Origin: Rhodocyclaceae bacterium | GTDB lineage: Bacteria > Pseudomonadota > Gammaproteobacteria > Burkholderiales > Rhodocyclaceae | Length of the DNA: 50,407 bases | Assembly (NCBI GenBank): GCA_026415155.1 | Contig: JAOAHQ010000027.1 | Coordinates: 1 to 50,407, forward strand | Reading direction: 5' to 3' | Shown here: positions 17,996 to 27,818 of the stretch, in pieces | Layout: each line of letters starts with the position of its first letter | Position numbering within the stretch: position 1 is the stretch's first letter | The notes under the pieces: generated by a model | Told to the model about the DNA's origin: nothing | The model's database searches: none | Seen by the model: only the letters and a program-made list of their open reading frames with translations | Position numbers and translations under genes: made by a program

Positions 17996-20410
17996 ATGGC
18001 GCTTCCAGAAATTCCTGTCGAGCAGCTGCGGCAATTCTTCGAAAAGAATTCGTCTGTCATGCTGCTCATCGAGCCGGAAAGCGGCCGCATCGTCGCCTTC
18101 AACGAGGCGGCGCGCCGCTACTACGGCTATCCGGCCGAGCGGCTCGCCGGCATGAACATCGCCGCGATCAACACTCTACCGCCCGAGGAAATCGCCCGTG
18201 AGCGCGCCCGCGCGCTGGCCGAAGAGCGCAATCACTTCCACTTCCGTCACCGTCTCGCCAATGGCGAAATACGCGCTGTCGAGGTCTATTCGACGCCGAT
18301 CGTCAGCGAGGAAGGGACACTGTTGCTGTCCATCATCCATGACGAAACTGAACGCATCGAGGCGACGCGGCGCCTTAAGCTCTTTGCCGACGTCTTCACG
18401 CATGCGAGCGAAGGCGTCATGATCACCGACACTGCCGGTCGCATCCTCGAGGTCAACGATGCTTTCGTGCGCATCACGGGTTACGCGCGCGAGGAGGTGA
18501 TCGGCCAGACGCCCTCTCTCCTCAAATCGGGGCGCCAGCCGCCCTCGTTCTATGCCCAGCTCTGGAAGAGCCTCGCCGAGCGCGGCGCCTGGGCCGGTGA
18601 GATCTGGAACCGCCGCAAGAGCGGCGAGGTCTATGCCGAATGGCTCGACATCTCGGCGGTGCGCGACGAAGAAGGGCGCATCGACCGCTATGTGGCGATC
18701 TTTTCAGATATCACGGCACAGAAAGAGCACCAACGCCAGCTTGAGCATCTCGCTCACTACGACGCGCTCACGGGGCTGCCCAACCGCAGCCTGCTCATCG
18801 ACCGGCTGCGCCAGGCGATGGCCCAGGCAGCGCGCCGACGCCGGCTGCTCGCCGTCGCCTTCGTCGATCTCGACGGCTTCAAGGACATCAACGACCTCTA
18901 TGGCCACGATGCCGGCGACCAGCTTCTAATCCAAATTGCCGAACGCATGCGGCTGGCGATCCGCGAGGGCGATACGCTGGCGCGCTTAGGTGGCGACGAA
19001 TTCGTCGTGCTGCTGCACGATCTCGCCAAGGCCGACGATTGCGCGCCCTCCTTGTCGCGCCTCCTTGCCGCGGCTGCGCAGCCGGTTGATTGGCAAAATC
19101 AACCGCTCGCGGTAACGGCGAGCATCGGCGTCGCCTTCTATCCGCAAAAGGAAGAGCTCGACGCCGAGCAGCTTTTACGCCAGGCCGACCAGGCGATGTA
19201 CGTCGCCAAGCAAGCGGGCAAGAACCGCTTCCATCTCTTCGACCCCGGCCACGATTTCGAGGTCAGAAGCCGCCATTCCCTCGTCGAGGACTTCCGCCGC
19301 GGCTTACATGCCGGCGAGCTGGTGCTTTACTACCAGCCGAAGGTGGATTTGAGCAACGGCCGCGTCGTCGGCGCCGAAGCCCTCTTGCGCTGGAATCATC
19401 CGCAGCAGGGTCAGCTTTCCCCCGGCCAGTTCCTGCCGGCGATCGAGAGCGATCCGCTCGCCATCGACCTCGACGAATGGGTGATCGAGACCGTGCTTGC
19501 CCAGATCGAAGCGTGGAACGCGCGAGGGATCGATCTTTCGGTAAGCGTCAATGTCAATGTCGGCGCCACCTATCTGTTGCAGCGCGACTTCATGGAGCGC
19601 TTGAAACGGCTCTTGCTCGCCCACGACCATGTGTGGAGGAAGCGCGTTACGCTCGAGATCCTCGAAACCAGTGCGCTCGCCGATCTTTCCCACGTCGCCG
19701 CCACGGTGCGCGAAGCGCGCGAGCTTGGCATCGACTTCGCACTCGACGATTTCGGCGTCGGCTATTCCTCGCTTTCCTATCTCAAACACTTGCCGGTCGC
19801 GGAACTCAAGATCGACCGAAGCTTCATTTGCGACATGGCGCATGATCCCGACGACATGCGCATCGTCGAAGCGGTGGTGGGGCTCGCGACCGCCTTCGGC
19901 CGCCGCGTCGTCGCCGAGGGGGTCGAGACGGCCGAACAGATGCGCCTCGTCGCCCAGTTGGGCTGCGCCTATGCGCAAGGCTTTCATCTCGCCCGCCCCA
20001 TGCCGGCCGGGGAGTTCGAAGCCTGGCTCACCCACTACCGTCCTGATCCGCGCTTGCTAGGGTTACGTCCAGTAGCGCGCGGCGATCTGCCGCTCGTCTT
20101 CGCGCGCGCCGAACATCGCCGCTGGCACAAGCAGGCGCTCGCCGCGCTTGCCAACCGCGAGCTCACGCCGCCGCCCGATGCCAACCAATGCGCCTTCGGG
20201 CAGTGGATGAGCAGCGAGGGCCATCTGCGCCACGGCGACAAGCCGATCTGGACCGAAATCGTCGCCGCCCATGAAGCGCTGCACGCGCTCGCCAAACGCT
20301 TGATGAGCGGTCAGGCTGCTGCCGGCGAGACCATCGAGACGCTCATGACCGCAAGCGATGCACTCGCCGCCCGCATTGATACGCTGATCGACTATGTCGT
20401 GCTTGGCTAA
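17996..20410 (+). CDS. PAS-PAS-GGDEF-EAL protein with C-terminal CZB zinc-binding domain
   Basis: 804 aa, soluble. PAS 1 spans about 15-115, PAS 2 about 125-245, and GGDEF about 255-415 with an intact RLGGDEFVVLL. EAL spans about 430-670 with EALLRW, the DDFGVGYSSLSYL loop, ELKIDRSFI and AEGVETAEQM. Both catalytic signatures look functional. The C-terminal 100 residues resemble a CZB chemoreceptor zinc-binding domain: HRRWHKQALAAL, QCAFGQWMSSEGHLRHGD and AAHEALHALAKRL supply the 3His-1Cys ligands. In E. coli DgcZ an N-terminal CZB domain inhibits cyclase activity when zinc binds; here the domain is at the opposite end of a bifunctional protein. Zinc or oxidant control is inference. Confidence 0.92.
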   Translation: MALPEIPVEQLRQFFEKNSSVMLLIEPESGRIVAFNEAARRYYGYPAERLAGMNIAAINTLPPEEIARERARALAEERNHFHFRHRLANGEIRAVEVYSTPIVSEEGTLLLSIIHDETERIEATRRLKLFADVFTHASEGVMITDTAGRILEVNDAFVRITGYAREEVIGQTPSLLKSGRQPPSFYAQLWKSLAERGAWAGEIWNRRKSGEVYAEWLDISAVRDEEGRIDRYVAIFSDITAQKEHQRQLEHLAHYDALTGLPNRSLLIDRLRQAMAQAARRRRLLAVAFVDLDGFKDINDLYGHDAGDQLLIQIAERMRLAIREGDTLARLGGDEFVVLLHDLAKADDCAPSLSRLLAAAAQPVDWQNQPLAVTASIGVAFYPQKEELDAEQLLRQADQAMYVAKQAGKNRFHLFDPGHDFEVRSRHSLVEDFRRGLHAGELVLYYQPKVDLSNGRVVGAEALLRWNHPQQGQLSPGQFLPAIESDPLAIDLDEWVIETVLAQIEAWNARGIDLSVSVNVNVGATYLLQRDFMERLKRLLLAHDHVWRKRVTLEILETSALADLSHVAATVREARELGIDFALDDFGVGYSSLSYLKHLPVAELKIDRSFICDMAHDPDDMRIVEAVVGLATAFGRRVVAEGVETAEQMRLVAQLGCAYAQGFHLARPMPAGEFEAWLTHYRPDPRLLGLRPVARGDLPLVFARAEHRRWHKQALAALANRELTPPPDANQCAFGQWMSSEGHLRHGDKPIWTEIVAAHEALHALAKRLMSGQAAAGETIETLMTASDALAARIDTLIDYVVLG

Positions 20411-20434
20411 GCCGTCCTGCCAGCCCCGACTTTC
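20411..20434 (+). repeat. 24-bp dispersed repeat, copy e
   Basis: Begins immediately after the stop of the PAS-GGDEF-EAL-CZB gene, in the same orientation, with two changes from the consensus (TGCCAGCCCCGACTTTC). Confidence 0.8.
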
Positions 20435-20442
20435 GCAGACCT

Positions 20443-20479
20443 GAAAAGGCAACGGGCGGCCGAACGGCCGCCCGTTGCC
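20443..20479 (-). terminator. rho-independent terminator of hppA
   Basis: A perfect 14-bp GC-rich hairpin (arms 20448-20461 and 20466-20479, GGCAACGGGCGGCC and complement) with a 4-nt loop, followed on the minus strand by TTTTC. It lies 16 bp beyond the hppA stop. On the plus strand the same hairpin has only TCTC after it, so it favours hppA. Confidence 0.8.
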
Positions 20480-20495
20480 TCTCAAGCGCGGCGCT

Positions 20496-22586
20496 TTATG
20501 CGACAAGCGGCACGATGAGCAGCGCAACGATGTTGATGATCTTGATCAAGGGGTTCACCGCCGGGCCGGCCGTGTCCTTGTAGGGATCGCCCACCGTGTC
20601 GCCGGTCACGGCCGCTTTGTGCGCATCCGAGCCCTTGCCGCCGTAATTGCCTTCTTCGATGAATTTCTTCGCGTTGTCCCAAGCGCCGCCGCCGGTGGTC
20701 ATCGAGATGGCGACGAAGAGCCCCGTGACGATCGTGCCCATCAGCACGCCGCCCAAGGCGCGCACGCCGGCGCCCGGCCCCATGAGGACGTTGAGCGCCA
20801 CCGCGGTGACGATCGGGATCAGCACTGGCAAGAGCGAAGGAATCATCATCTCCTTAATCGCCGCACGGGTCAGCATGTCGACGCAGGTGCCATACTCGGG
20901 TTTCGCCGTGCCTTCCATGATGCCCTTGATCTCGCGGAACTGGCGGCGCACCTCGACGACGATCGCGCCGGCGGCACGGCCGACCGCTTCCATCGCCATC
21001 GCGCCAAAGAGATACGGCACCATGCCGCCGACAAAGAGGCCGATGATGACGGCCGGATCGGAAAGATCAAAGCGGAACACCGTGCCGGCCTTGACGGCTT
21101 CGAGGCCATGCGTGAAGTCGGCGAACAGGACGAGCGCCGCCAAGCCCGCCGAGCCGATCGCATAGCCCTTGGTGACCGCCTTGGTCGTATTGCCGACGGC
21201 ATCGAGCGGGTCGGTGATGTTGCGCACGGAATCGGGCAGTTCGGCCATCTCGGCGATGCCGCCGGCGTTGTCGGTGATCGGGCCGTAGGCATCGAGCGCG
21301 ACGATGATGCCGGCCATCGAGAGCATCGAGGTCGCAGCGATCGCGATGCCATAGAGGCCGCCGAGCGTATAGGCCGACCAGATCGAGGCGCAGACGGCAA
21401 GCACCGGCCAGGCGGTCGCCTTCATCGACACGCCCAAGCCCGCGATGACGTTGGTGCCGTGCCCGGTCGTCGAGGCCTGGGCGATGTGGCGCACCGGGCT
21501 GTATTCGGTCGCCGTGTAATACTCGGTGATGTAGACCATGAGCCCCGTGAGCGCGAGGCCGATCACCGCGGCGCCATAGAGGCGCATCTGCGAGCCGCCC
21601 GAGACGCCGAGCACCGCATCGAGCAGGTGATCATCGACGATCCAGGTCGTGATCGGATAGAAGCAGACGAGCGCCAAGAGGCCTGCGACGATGAGGCCCT
21701 TGTAGAGCGCGTTCATGATCTTGCCGCCGGGAGTGGCCTTGACCGCCATCGCGCCGATGATCGAGGCGATGATCGAGAAGCCGCCCAGGGCGAGCGGATA
21801 GACGACGGCAGTTTCCGCCGCCGCGCCGCTTGCCTTGAAGAGCAAGGCGCCCAAAAGCATCGTCGCGACGATCGTGACGGCATAGGTCTCGAAGAGGTCG
21901 GCGGCCATGCCGGCGCAGTCGCCGACGTTGTCGCCGACGTTATCGGCGATCACGGCCGGGTTCCTCGGATCATCCTCGGGAATGCCGGCTTCCACCTTGC
22001 CGACGAGATCAGCGCCGACGTCCGCGCCCTTCGTGAAGATACCGCCGCCCAGACGCGCGAAGATCGAAATGAGGGATGAGCCAAAACCCAGGCCGACCAA
22101 GGGATGCAGGATGTGATCGAGGCTCTGATCGCCGGCCATCGCCTTCAACACCGCGTAATAGCCGGCAACCCCCAACAGGCCCAAACCCACGACAAGCATG
22201 CCGGTGATCGCGCCGCCGCGGAAAGCGACGTTGAGCGCCTCATTGAGGCCCTTGCTCGCCGCTTCGGCCGTGCGCACGTTGGCACGCACCGAGACGTTCA
22301 TGCCGATGAAGCCGGCCGCGCCTGAGAGCACCGCGCCGAGCACGAAGCCGATGGCGGTCGACACACCGAGGAAGACGGCGATCAGGATGGCAAGCACGAT
22401 GCCGACCATCGCAATCGTCGTGTATTGGCGCCTCAGATACGCTTGTGCGCCTTCTTGCACGGCCGCCGAAATTGCGCGCATGCGATCGTTGCCGGTCGGC
22501 TGCGACAGAATCCACTGCGAGGAAATCCAGCCAAAGGCAATCGCGCCGATTGCACAGACCAAGGCGAAGATCAGACCTGACGACAT
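20496..22586 (-). CDS. hppA: membrane proton-pumping pyrophosphatase
   Basis: 696 aa with about 16 hydrophobic segments. The catalytic loops are [38 protein letters not shown] and [19 protein letters not shown], which bind Mg-PPi. The motif [17 protein letters not shown] has Lys where K+-dependent enzymes have Ala, so by the known rule this is the K+-independent H+-translocating type. It couples PPi hydrolysis to proton export, or runs in reverse. It follows pfp on the same strand, as in methanotrophs where the two genes are co-transcribed; here a terminator-like hairpin lies between them. Confidence 0.97.
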   Translation of the reverse strand: MSSGLIFALVCAIGAIAFGWISSQWILSQPTGNDRMRAISAAVQEGAQAYLRRQYTTIAMVGIVLAILIAVFLGVSTAIGFVLGAVLSGAAGFIGMNVSVRANVRTAEAASKGLNEALNVAFRGGAITGMLVVGLGLLGVAGYYAVLKAMAGDQSLDHILHPLVGLGFGSSLISIFARLGGGIFTKGADVGADLVGKVEAGIPEDDPRNPAVIADNVGDNVGDCAGMAADLFETYAVTIVATMLLGALLFKASGAAAETAVVYPLALGGFSIIASIIGAMAVKATPGGKIMNALYKGLIVAGLLALVCFYPITTWIVDDHLLDAVLGVSGGSQMRLYGAAVIGLALTGLMVYITEYYTATEYSPVRHIAQASTTGHGTNVIAGLGVSMKATAWPVLAVCASIWSAYTLGGLYGIAIAATSMLSMAGIIVALDAYGPITDNAGGIAEMAELPDSVRNITDPLDAVGNTTKAVTKGYAIGSAGLAALVLFADFTHGLEAVKAGTVFRFDLSDPAVIIGLFVGGMVPYLFGAMAMEAVGRAAGAIVVEVRRQFREIKGIMEGTAKPEYGTCVDMLTRAAIKEMMIPSLLPVLIPIVTAVALNVLMGPGAGVRALGGVLMGTIVTGLFVAISMTTGGGAWDNAKKFIEEGNYGGKGSDAHKAAVTGDTVGDPYKDTAGPAVNPLIKIINIVALLIVPLVA

Positions 22587-22632
22587 TGCAACCCCCTTTT
22601 CGTTTGACTCAAATCAATTTGCAACGGACTCC

Positions 22633-22668
22633 AAAAACCCGAAGGGCGCGCCTTGCGGCACGCCCTTC
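22633..22668 (-). terminator. terminator or attenuator between pfp and hppA
   Basis: On the minus strand GAAGGGCGUGCC-GCAA-GGCGCGCCCUUC forms a 12-bp stem (one G-U pair) with a GNRA-type GCAA loop, followed by GGGTTTTTGG. It begins 5 bp after the pfp stop and precedes the hppA start by about 50 bp. It probably ends much of the pfp transcript and lowers read-through into hppA. Confidence 0.75.
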
Positions 22669-22672
22669 TCTC

Positions 22673-23938
22673 TTACAACTTGAACTCGGGGAGCTTCTTC
22701 GGCACCGCGACGTTCTTGAGCGTCGTATAGACCGGTAAGCCATCCTTGTAGGCCGGGTAGTCCTCGCCCTTGATGAGCGGCTCGAGATACTCGCGGCACT
22801 TGGCGGTGATGCCGAAGCCATCCGGGCTGATGAAGTTCTTCGGCATCTTCTTCTCGACGTTGGCAACCTTGGCCAAGGGCGCCATGCCGACCTTCCACTT
22901 GTAAGGCTTGCTCGAGACGCGCTCGATGGTCGGCATCACGGCATTGTGCCCCTTCAAGGCGAACTCGACGGCCGCCTTGCCCATCGCATAGGCCTGCTCG
23001 ACATCGGTCTTCGAGGCGATGTGGCGCGCGGCGCGCTGCAGATAGTCGGCCACGCCCCAGTGGAACTTGAGGCCCAGGCCCTCCTTGATCATGTTGGCGA
23101 CCACGGGCGCCGCACCGCCAAGCTGCGCATGGCCGAACGCATCGCGCGTGCCCTGCTCGGCGAGGAACTTGCCATCCGGCCAGTGGCAGCCTTCCGAAAC
23201 GACCACCGTGCAGTAGCCGAACTTCTTGACCATCGCATCGACCTTGGCGAGGAATTTGTCCTTGTCGAACACCACCTCGGGAAAGAGCACGACGATCGGC
23301 AGCTCCTCATCCTTCGTCGAGGCCATCGCGCCGGCGGCGGCGATCCAGCCGGCATGCCGTCCCATCACTTCCAGCACGAATACCTTGGTGGAGGTCGCGC
23401 ACATCGAGCGCACGTCGAAAGTCGCCTCGAGCGTCGAGACGGCGATGTATTTGGCCACCGAGCCGAAGCCCGGGCAGTTGTCGGTGATCGGCAGGTCGTT
23501 GTCGACCGTCTTCGGCACATGGATCGCCTGCACCGGGTAGCCCATTTTTTCGGACAGCTGCGAGACCTTGTAGCAGGTATCGGCCGAGTCGCCGCCGCCG
23601 TTGTAGAAGAAGTAGCCGATGTTATGCGCCTTGAAGACTTCGATGAGGCGCTCGTACTCGCGCTGGTTGGCCTCCAGGCTCTTGAGCTTGTAGCGGCAGG
23701 AACCGAAGGCGCCGGCGGGCGTCGTGCGTAAGCCGGCGATGGCCTTGGCCGATTCCTTGCTGGTGTCGATCATATCCTCGGTCAGCGCGCCGATGATGCC
23801 ATTCCTGCCCGCATAGACCTTGCCGATCTTGTCCTTGTGCTTGCGCGCCGTCTCGATCACCCCGCAGGCCGAGGCATTGATGACGGCGGTCACGCCGCCG
23901 GACTGCGCGTAGAAGGCATTCATTTTTTTCGTGGCCAT
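22673..23938 (-). CDS. pfp: PPi-dependent 6-phosphofructokinase
   Basis: 421 aa from the ATG at 23938 (MATKKMNAFYAQSGG); the frame is open upstream through adk but not family-like there. Two residues mark PPi rather than ATP use: Asp in YNGGGDSADT (ATP enzymes have GGDGS) and Lys in VPKTVDNDLPITDN (ATP enzymes have PGTIDND). MGRHAGWIAAAGA binds fructose 6-phosphate. It interconverts fructose 6-phosphate and fructose 1,6-bisphosphate reversibly with PPi. Related enzymes of autotrophs and methylotrophs also phosphorylate sedoheptulose 7-phosphate or ribulose 5-phosphate, which would suit a Calvin-cycle organism, but that is inference. Confidence 0.93.
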   Translation of the reverse strand: MATKKMNAFYAQSGGVTAVINASACGVIETARKHKDKIGKVYAGRNGIIGALTEDMIDTSKESAKAIAGLRTTPAGAFGSCRYKLKSLEANQREYERLIEVFKAHNIGYFFYNGGGDSADTCYKVSQLSEKMGYPVQAIHVPKTVDNDLPITDNCPGFGSVAKYIAVSTLEATFDVRSMCATSTKVFVLEVMGRHAGWIAAAGAMASTKDEELPIVVLFPEVVFDKDKFLAKVDAMVKKFGYCTVVVSEGCHWPDGKFLAEQGTRDAFGHAQLGGAAPVVANMIKEGLGLKFHWGVADYLQRAARHIASKTDVEQAYAMGKAAVEFALKGHNAVMPTIERVSSKPYKWKVGMAPLAKVANVEKKMPKNFISPDGFGITAKCREYLEPLIKGEDYPAYKDGLPVYTTLKNVAVPKKLPEFKL

Positions 23939-23952
23939 GCTTCTCTCCCCTC

Positions 23953-25481
<1,529 letters not shown>

Positions 25482-25487
25482 CGGGCC

Positions 25488-25664
25488 TTACTCTTCTTCC
25501 GGGGCGAGCGTACGCGCCTCGTCTTCGAGCATCACCGGAATGTCATCGCGGATGGGATAGGCGAGACGGCAGGCATGACAGATGAGCTCAGCGGCGGCTT
25601 TCCGGTAGTCGAGCGGGCCCTTGCAGAGCGGACAGACGAGGATTTCCAATAGACGCGCATCCAT
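25488..25664 (-). CDS. Trm112/UPF0434-like zinc-ribbon protein
   Basis: 58 aa: [20 protein letters not shown], a second Cys pair in [12 protein letters not shown], and an acidic tail. The two CxxC pairs should bind one zinc. This is the YcaR/Trm112 group, found between lpxK and kdsB in many proteobacteria; its eukaryotic relative Trm112 is an activator of RNA and protein methyltransferases, but the bacterial role is unclear. Its first 77 bp overlap the end of lpxK in another frame. Confidence 0.9.
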   Translation of the reverse strand: MDARLLEILVCPLCKGPLDYRKAAAELICHACRLAYPIRDDIPVMLEDEARTLAPEEE

Positions 25665-26634
25665 CGATGTTCTCCAGGAGAGCCAAAACGTGGTGGGCCA
25701 GATCGGGCTCGACGACCGCCTCGACGGGCAACACCCAGATGGGCAGCTGGGTGAGGCCCGCGCATTTTAACGCGTCCTTTTCCGTCATCAGGATCGCGTC
25801 GCCGCGAAAATCGAGATCGGCCGCGCGATAGACGTGATGGTCGGGAAAGGGGTGCGCCTCGAAAGCCAGTCCCAGCGCGGCCAGATGATCGAAGAAGCGT
25901 TGCGGCTCGCCAATGCCGGCGACGGCATGGAGCCGCAGCCCGACGAGCGCCGCGGCCGGCGCTTGAATCTCTGGCGCATCGAGGCGATAGAAGGTTTCGC
26001 CCGCAAGATGCATGCGAAAGGTCGGCACGCCGGCCATCGGTGCCGTCTTGGCATCATGCAGCACGAGGGCATCGACGCTCGATAGGCGCGCGGGCGGCTC
26101 GCGCAGGGGGCCGGCCGGCAACGGCCAGCCATTCATGAAGCCGCGCCGGTCGATGAGGGCGATCTCGACATCGCGGGCGAGCCGATAGTGCTGCAGGCCA
26201 TCGTCGCAGAGGATCAGGTCGCAGTCGGGATGGGCGGCGAGAAGCGCTCGCGCCGCCTCTGCGCGATCGCGCCCGACGAAGACAGGACAGCCGCTGCGCC
26301 GCGCGAGCAAAAGCGGCTCATCGCCGACTTCCATCGCCGTCTTGCCAGCGCCGACTTCGCGCACTGCGTCATCCAGCCGGCCATAGCCGCGGCTGACGAT
26401 GCCGGGACGGCGGCCGAGCGCAGTGAGCCGCTCGGCCAGCCACAGCACGAGCGGCGTCTTGCCGGTGCCGCCGACGACGAGGTTGCCGATGACGATGACC
26501 GGCACCGGCAGTCGGTCGCTTATCAGCCAGCCGCGCCGGTAGGCACCGCGCCGCAAGGCGGCAAGCGCGAAAAAAAGCCCGCCTGCGGGCAGGAGCAACC
26601 AGTTGAGGACGCCGCGCGCGCGCCACAAGCGCAT
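25588..26634 (-). CDS. lpxK: tetraacyldisaccharide 4'-kinase
   Basis: 348 aa from the ATG at 26634, 7 bp after the exbD stop. The Walker A is [18 protein letters not shown], and [46 protein letters not shown] and [12 protein letters not shown] are typical. It phosphorylates the lipid A disaccharide at the inner membrane. The last ~26 residues (after [17 protein letters not shown]) are encoded within the trm112-like gene in another frame and may be non-homologous. Confidence 0.95.
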   Translation of the reverse strand: MRLWRARGVLNWLLLPAGGLFFALAALRRGAYRRGWLISDRLPVPVIVIGNLVVGGTGKTPLVLWLAERLTALGRRPGIVSRGYGRLDDAVREVGAGKTAMEVGDEPLLLARRSGCPVFVGRDRAEAARALLAAHPDCDLILCDDGLQHYRLARDVEIALIDRRGFMNGWPLPAGPLREPPARLSSVDALVLHDAKTAPMAGVPTFRMHLAGETFYRLDAPEIQAPAAALVGLRLHAVAGIGEPQRFFDHLAALGLAFEAHPFPDHHVYRAADLDFRGDAILMTEKDALKCAGLTQLPIWVLPVEAVVEPDLAHHVLALLENIDGCASIGNPRLSALQGPARLPESRR

Positions 26635-26641
26635 CAGGCGG

Positions 26642-27058
26642 TCATTGCGGCTTTTGCTGGGTGGCAAAGGAGATATGGGAGAGGCCGGCGTTTCTGGCCG
26701 CCTGCATGACGTCGATGACGTTCTGGTGGGCCGCCTTGGCGTCGGCGTTGATGATGACGACGGGCTCCTGCACGCCCTCGGCAGCGCGCTTGAGCGCCGC
26801 GGCGATGCCTTCGACGCCGCCGTTGATCGGCGTCTTGTTGACAAGCACGCTGCCGCCGGCGGTGACGACGACGTCGATCTCATTGGGCTTGTCGGCCTGC
26901 GCCTGCGCCTCAGCGGTCGGCAGGTTGATTTCCAGGCCGGCGAACTTCGAATAGGTCGTCGTGATCATGAGGAAGATCAGGATCACCAAGAGCACGTCGA
27001 TCATCGGGATCAGATTGATCTCCGGCTCTTCCCGGCTGCGGCCGCGCTGGAAATTCAC
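26642..27058 (-). CDS. exbD: ExbD/TolR biopolymer transport protein
   Basis: 138 aa. A single N-terminal TM helix follows a short cytoplasmic segment; the motif EINLIPMIDVLLVILIFLMI carries the conserved functional Asp. The remainder is periplasmic (about 50-138). With ExbB it forms the proton-driven motor that energises TonB or lipid-related transport. It overlaps exbB by 4 bp (ATGA). Its place before lpxK is standard in betaproteobacteria. Confidence 0.94.
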   Translation of the reverse strand: MNFQRGRSREEPEINLIPMIDVLLVILIFLMITTTYSKFAGLEINLPTAEAQAQADKPNEIDVVVTAGGSVLVNKTPINGGVEGIAAALKRAAEGVQEPVVIINADAKAAHQNVIDVMQAARNAGLSHISFATQQKPQ

Positions 27059-27660
27059 TGGCGCTCTCCGTGGATCTGCTCGACGAGCTTCAAGGCCTGC
27101 TGCTCCATCTCGATGACGCAGCTATCGACGAAGGCGCGGAAATGCCGGTAGGCGATCATCGCCGGAATCGCGATGATGAGGCCGAAACCCGTGTTGTAGA
27201 GCGCCACCGAGATGCCGTGCGCGAGCTGCTGCGGGTTGTTGCCGGTGGCGGTGGCCGAACCGAAGATCTCGATCATGCCGACGATGGTGCCGAAGAGCCC
27301 CAAGAGCGGGCTGATCGAGGCGATGGTGCCCAAGGTGGTGAGAAAGCGCTCGAGCTCATGCGCCACGGCGCGGCCGGCTTCCTCGATCGCCTCCTTCATG
27401 ACTTCCCGCGAGCTCTTATCGTTCTTGAGTCCTGCCGCGAAGACCTTGCCGAGCGGCGAGTGGGCTTCGAGGCGGGCAAGCAGATCCTCCGTGACGCCCT
27501 GCTTTTTGTATTCGGCCAACGCGCTTTGCAAGAGCCCCGGCGGCACGATCTTCGCGCGCCGCAATGCCGTGGCGCGCTCGATGATGAGGGCCACGGCGAT
27601 GACCGAGGCCAGAAGCAGAAACCAAATGGGCCAGCCGGCGGCCTGGATGATGGCAAACAC
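27055..27660 (-). CDS. exbB: ExbB/TolQ/MotA proton channel protein
   Basis: 201 aa starting at GTG 27660; AAAGGAG lies 5 nt upstream, which decides the start. There are three TM helices: about 8-27 (GWPIWFLLLASVIAVALI), about 105-128 (TTLGTIASISPLLGLFGTIV) and about 150-172 (LYNTGFGLIIAIPAMIAY). The SISPLLGLFGTVxGM-type signature is present. It assembles as a pentamer around an ExbD dimer. First gene of the exbB-exbD-lpxK-trm112-kdsB-adk-pfp-hppA run. Confidence 0.94.
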   Translation of the reverse strand: MFAIIQAAGWPIWFLLLASVIAVALIIERATALRRAKIVPPGLLQSALAEYKKQGVTEDLLARLEAHSPLGKVFAAGLKNDKSSREVMKEAIEEAGRAVAHELERFLTTLGTIASISPLLGLFGTIVGMIEIFGSATATGNNPQQLAHGISVALYNTGFGLIIAIPAMIAYRHFRAFVDSCVIEMEQQALKLVEQIHGERQ

Positions 27661-27804
27661 GGACACTCCTTTGCGATCGTTATGCCAAGGCGCGCACTTT
27701 ACTACGAAGCCGGCGCAAGCCGCGAGGTCAATAAAGGCGAATTGGCCGCCTTTCCCGCCTCTTGTCCCGGCTTGGCAGGCTGCGTGCAAAACGCACGGTA
27801 TCAC

Positions 27805-27810
27805 TACAAT
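27805..27810 (+). promoter_or_regulatory. possible -10 box of the J-domain gene
   Basis: TACAAT lies 8 bp ahead of the ATG at 27819; a transcript would be almost leaderless. No -35 box of quality was found. Confidence 0.25.
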
Positions 27811-27818
27811 CTCGGCGC

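Noticed and set aside
20475-22079. 534-aa plus-strand frame antisense to hppA
   Set aside because: Asp/Arg/His-rich composition typical of antisense frames; hppA on the other strand is unambiguous.
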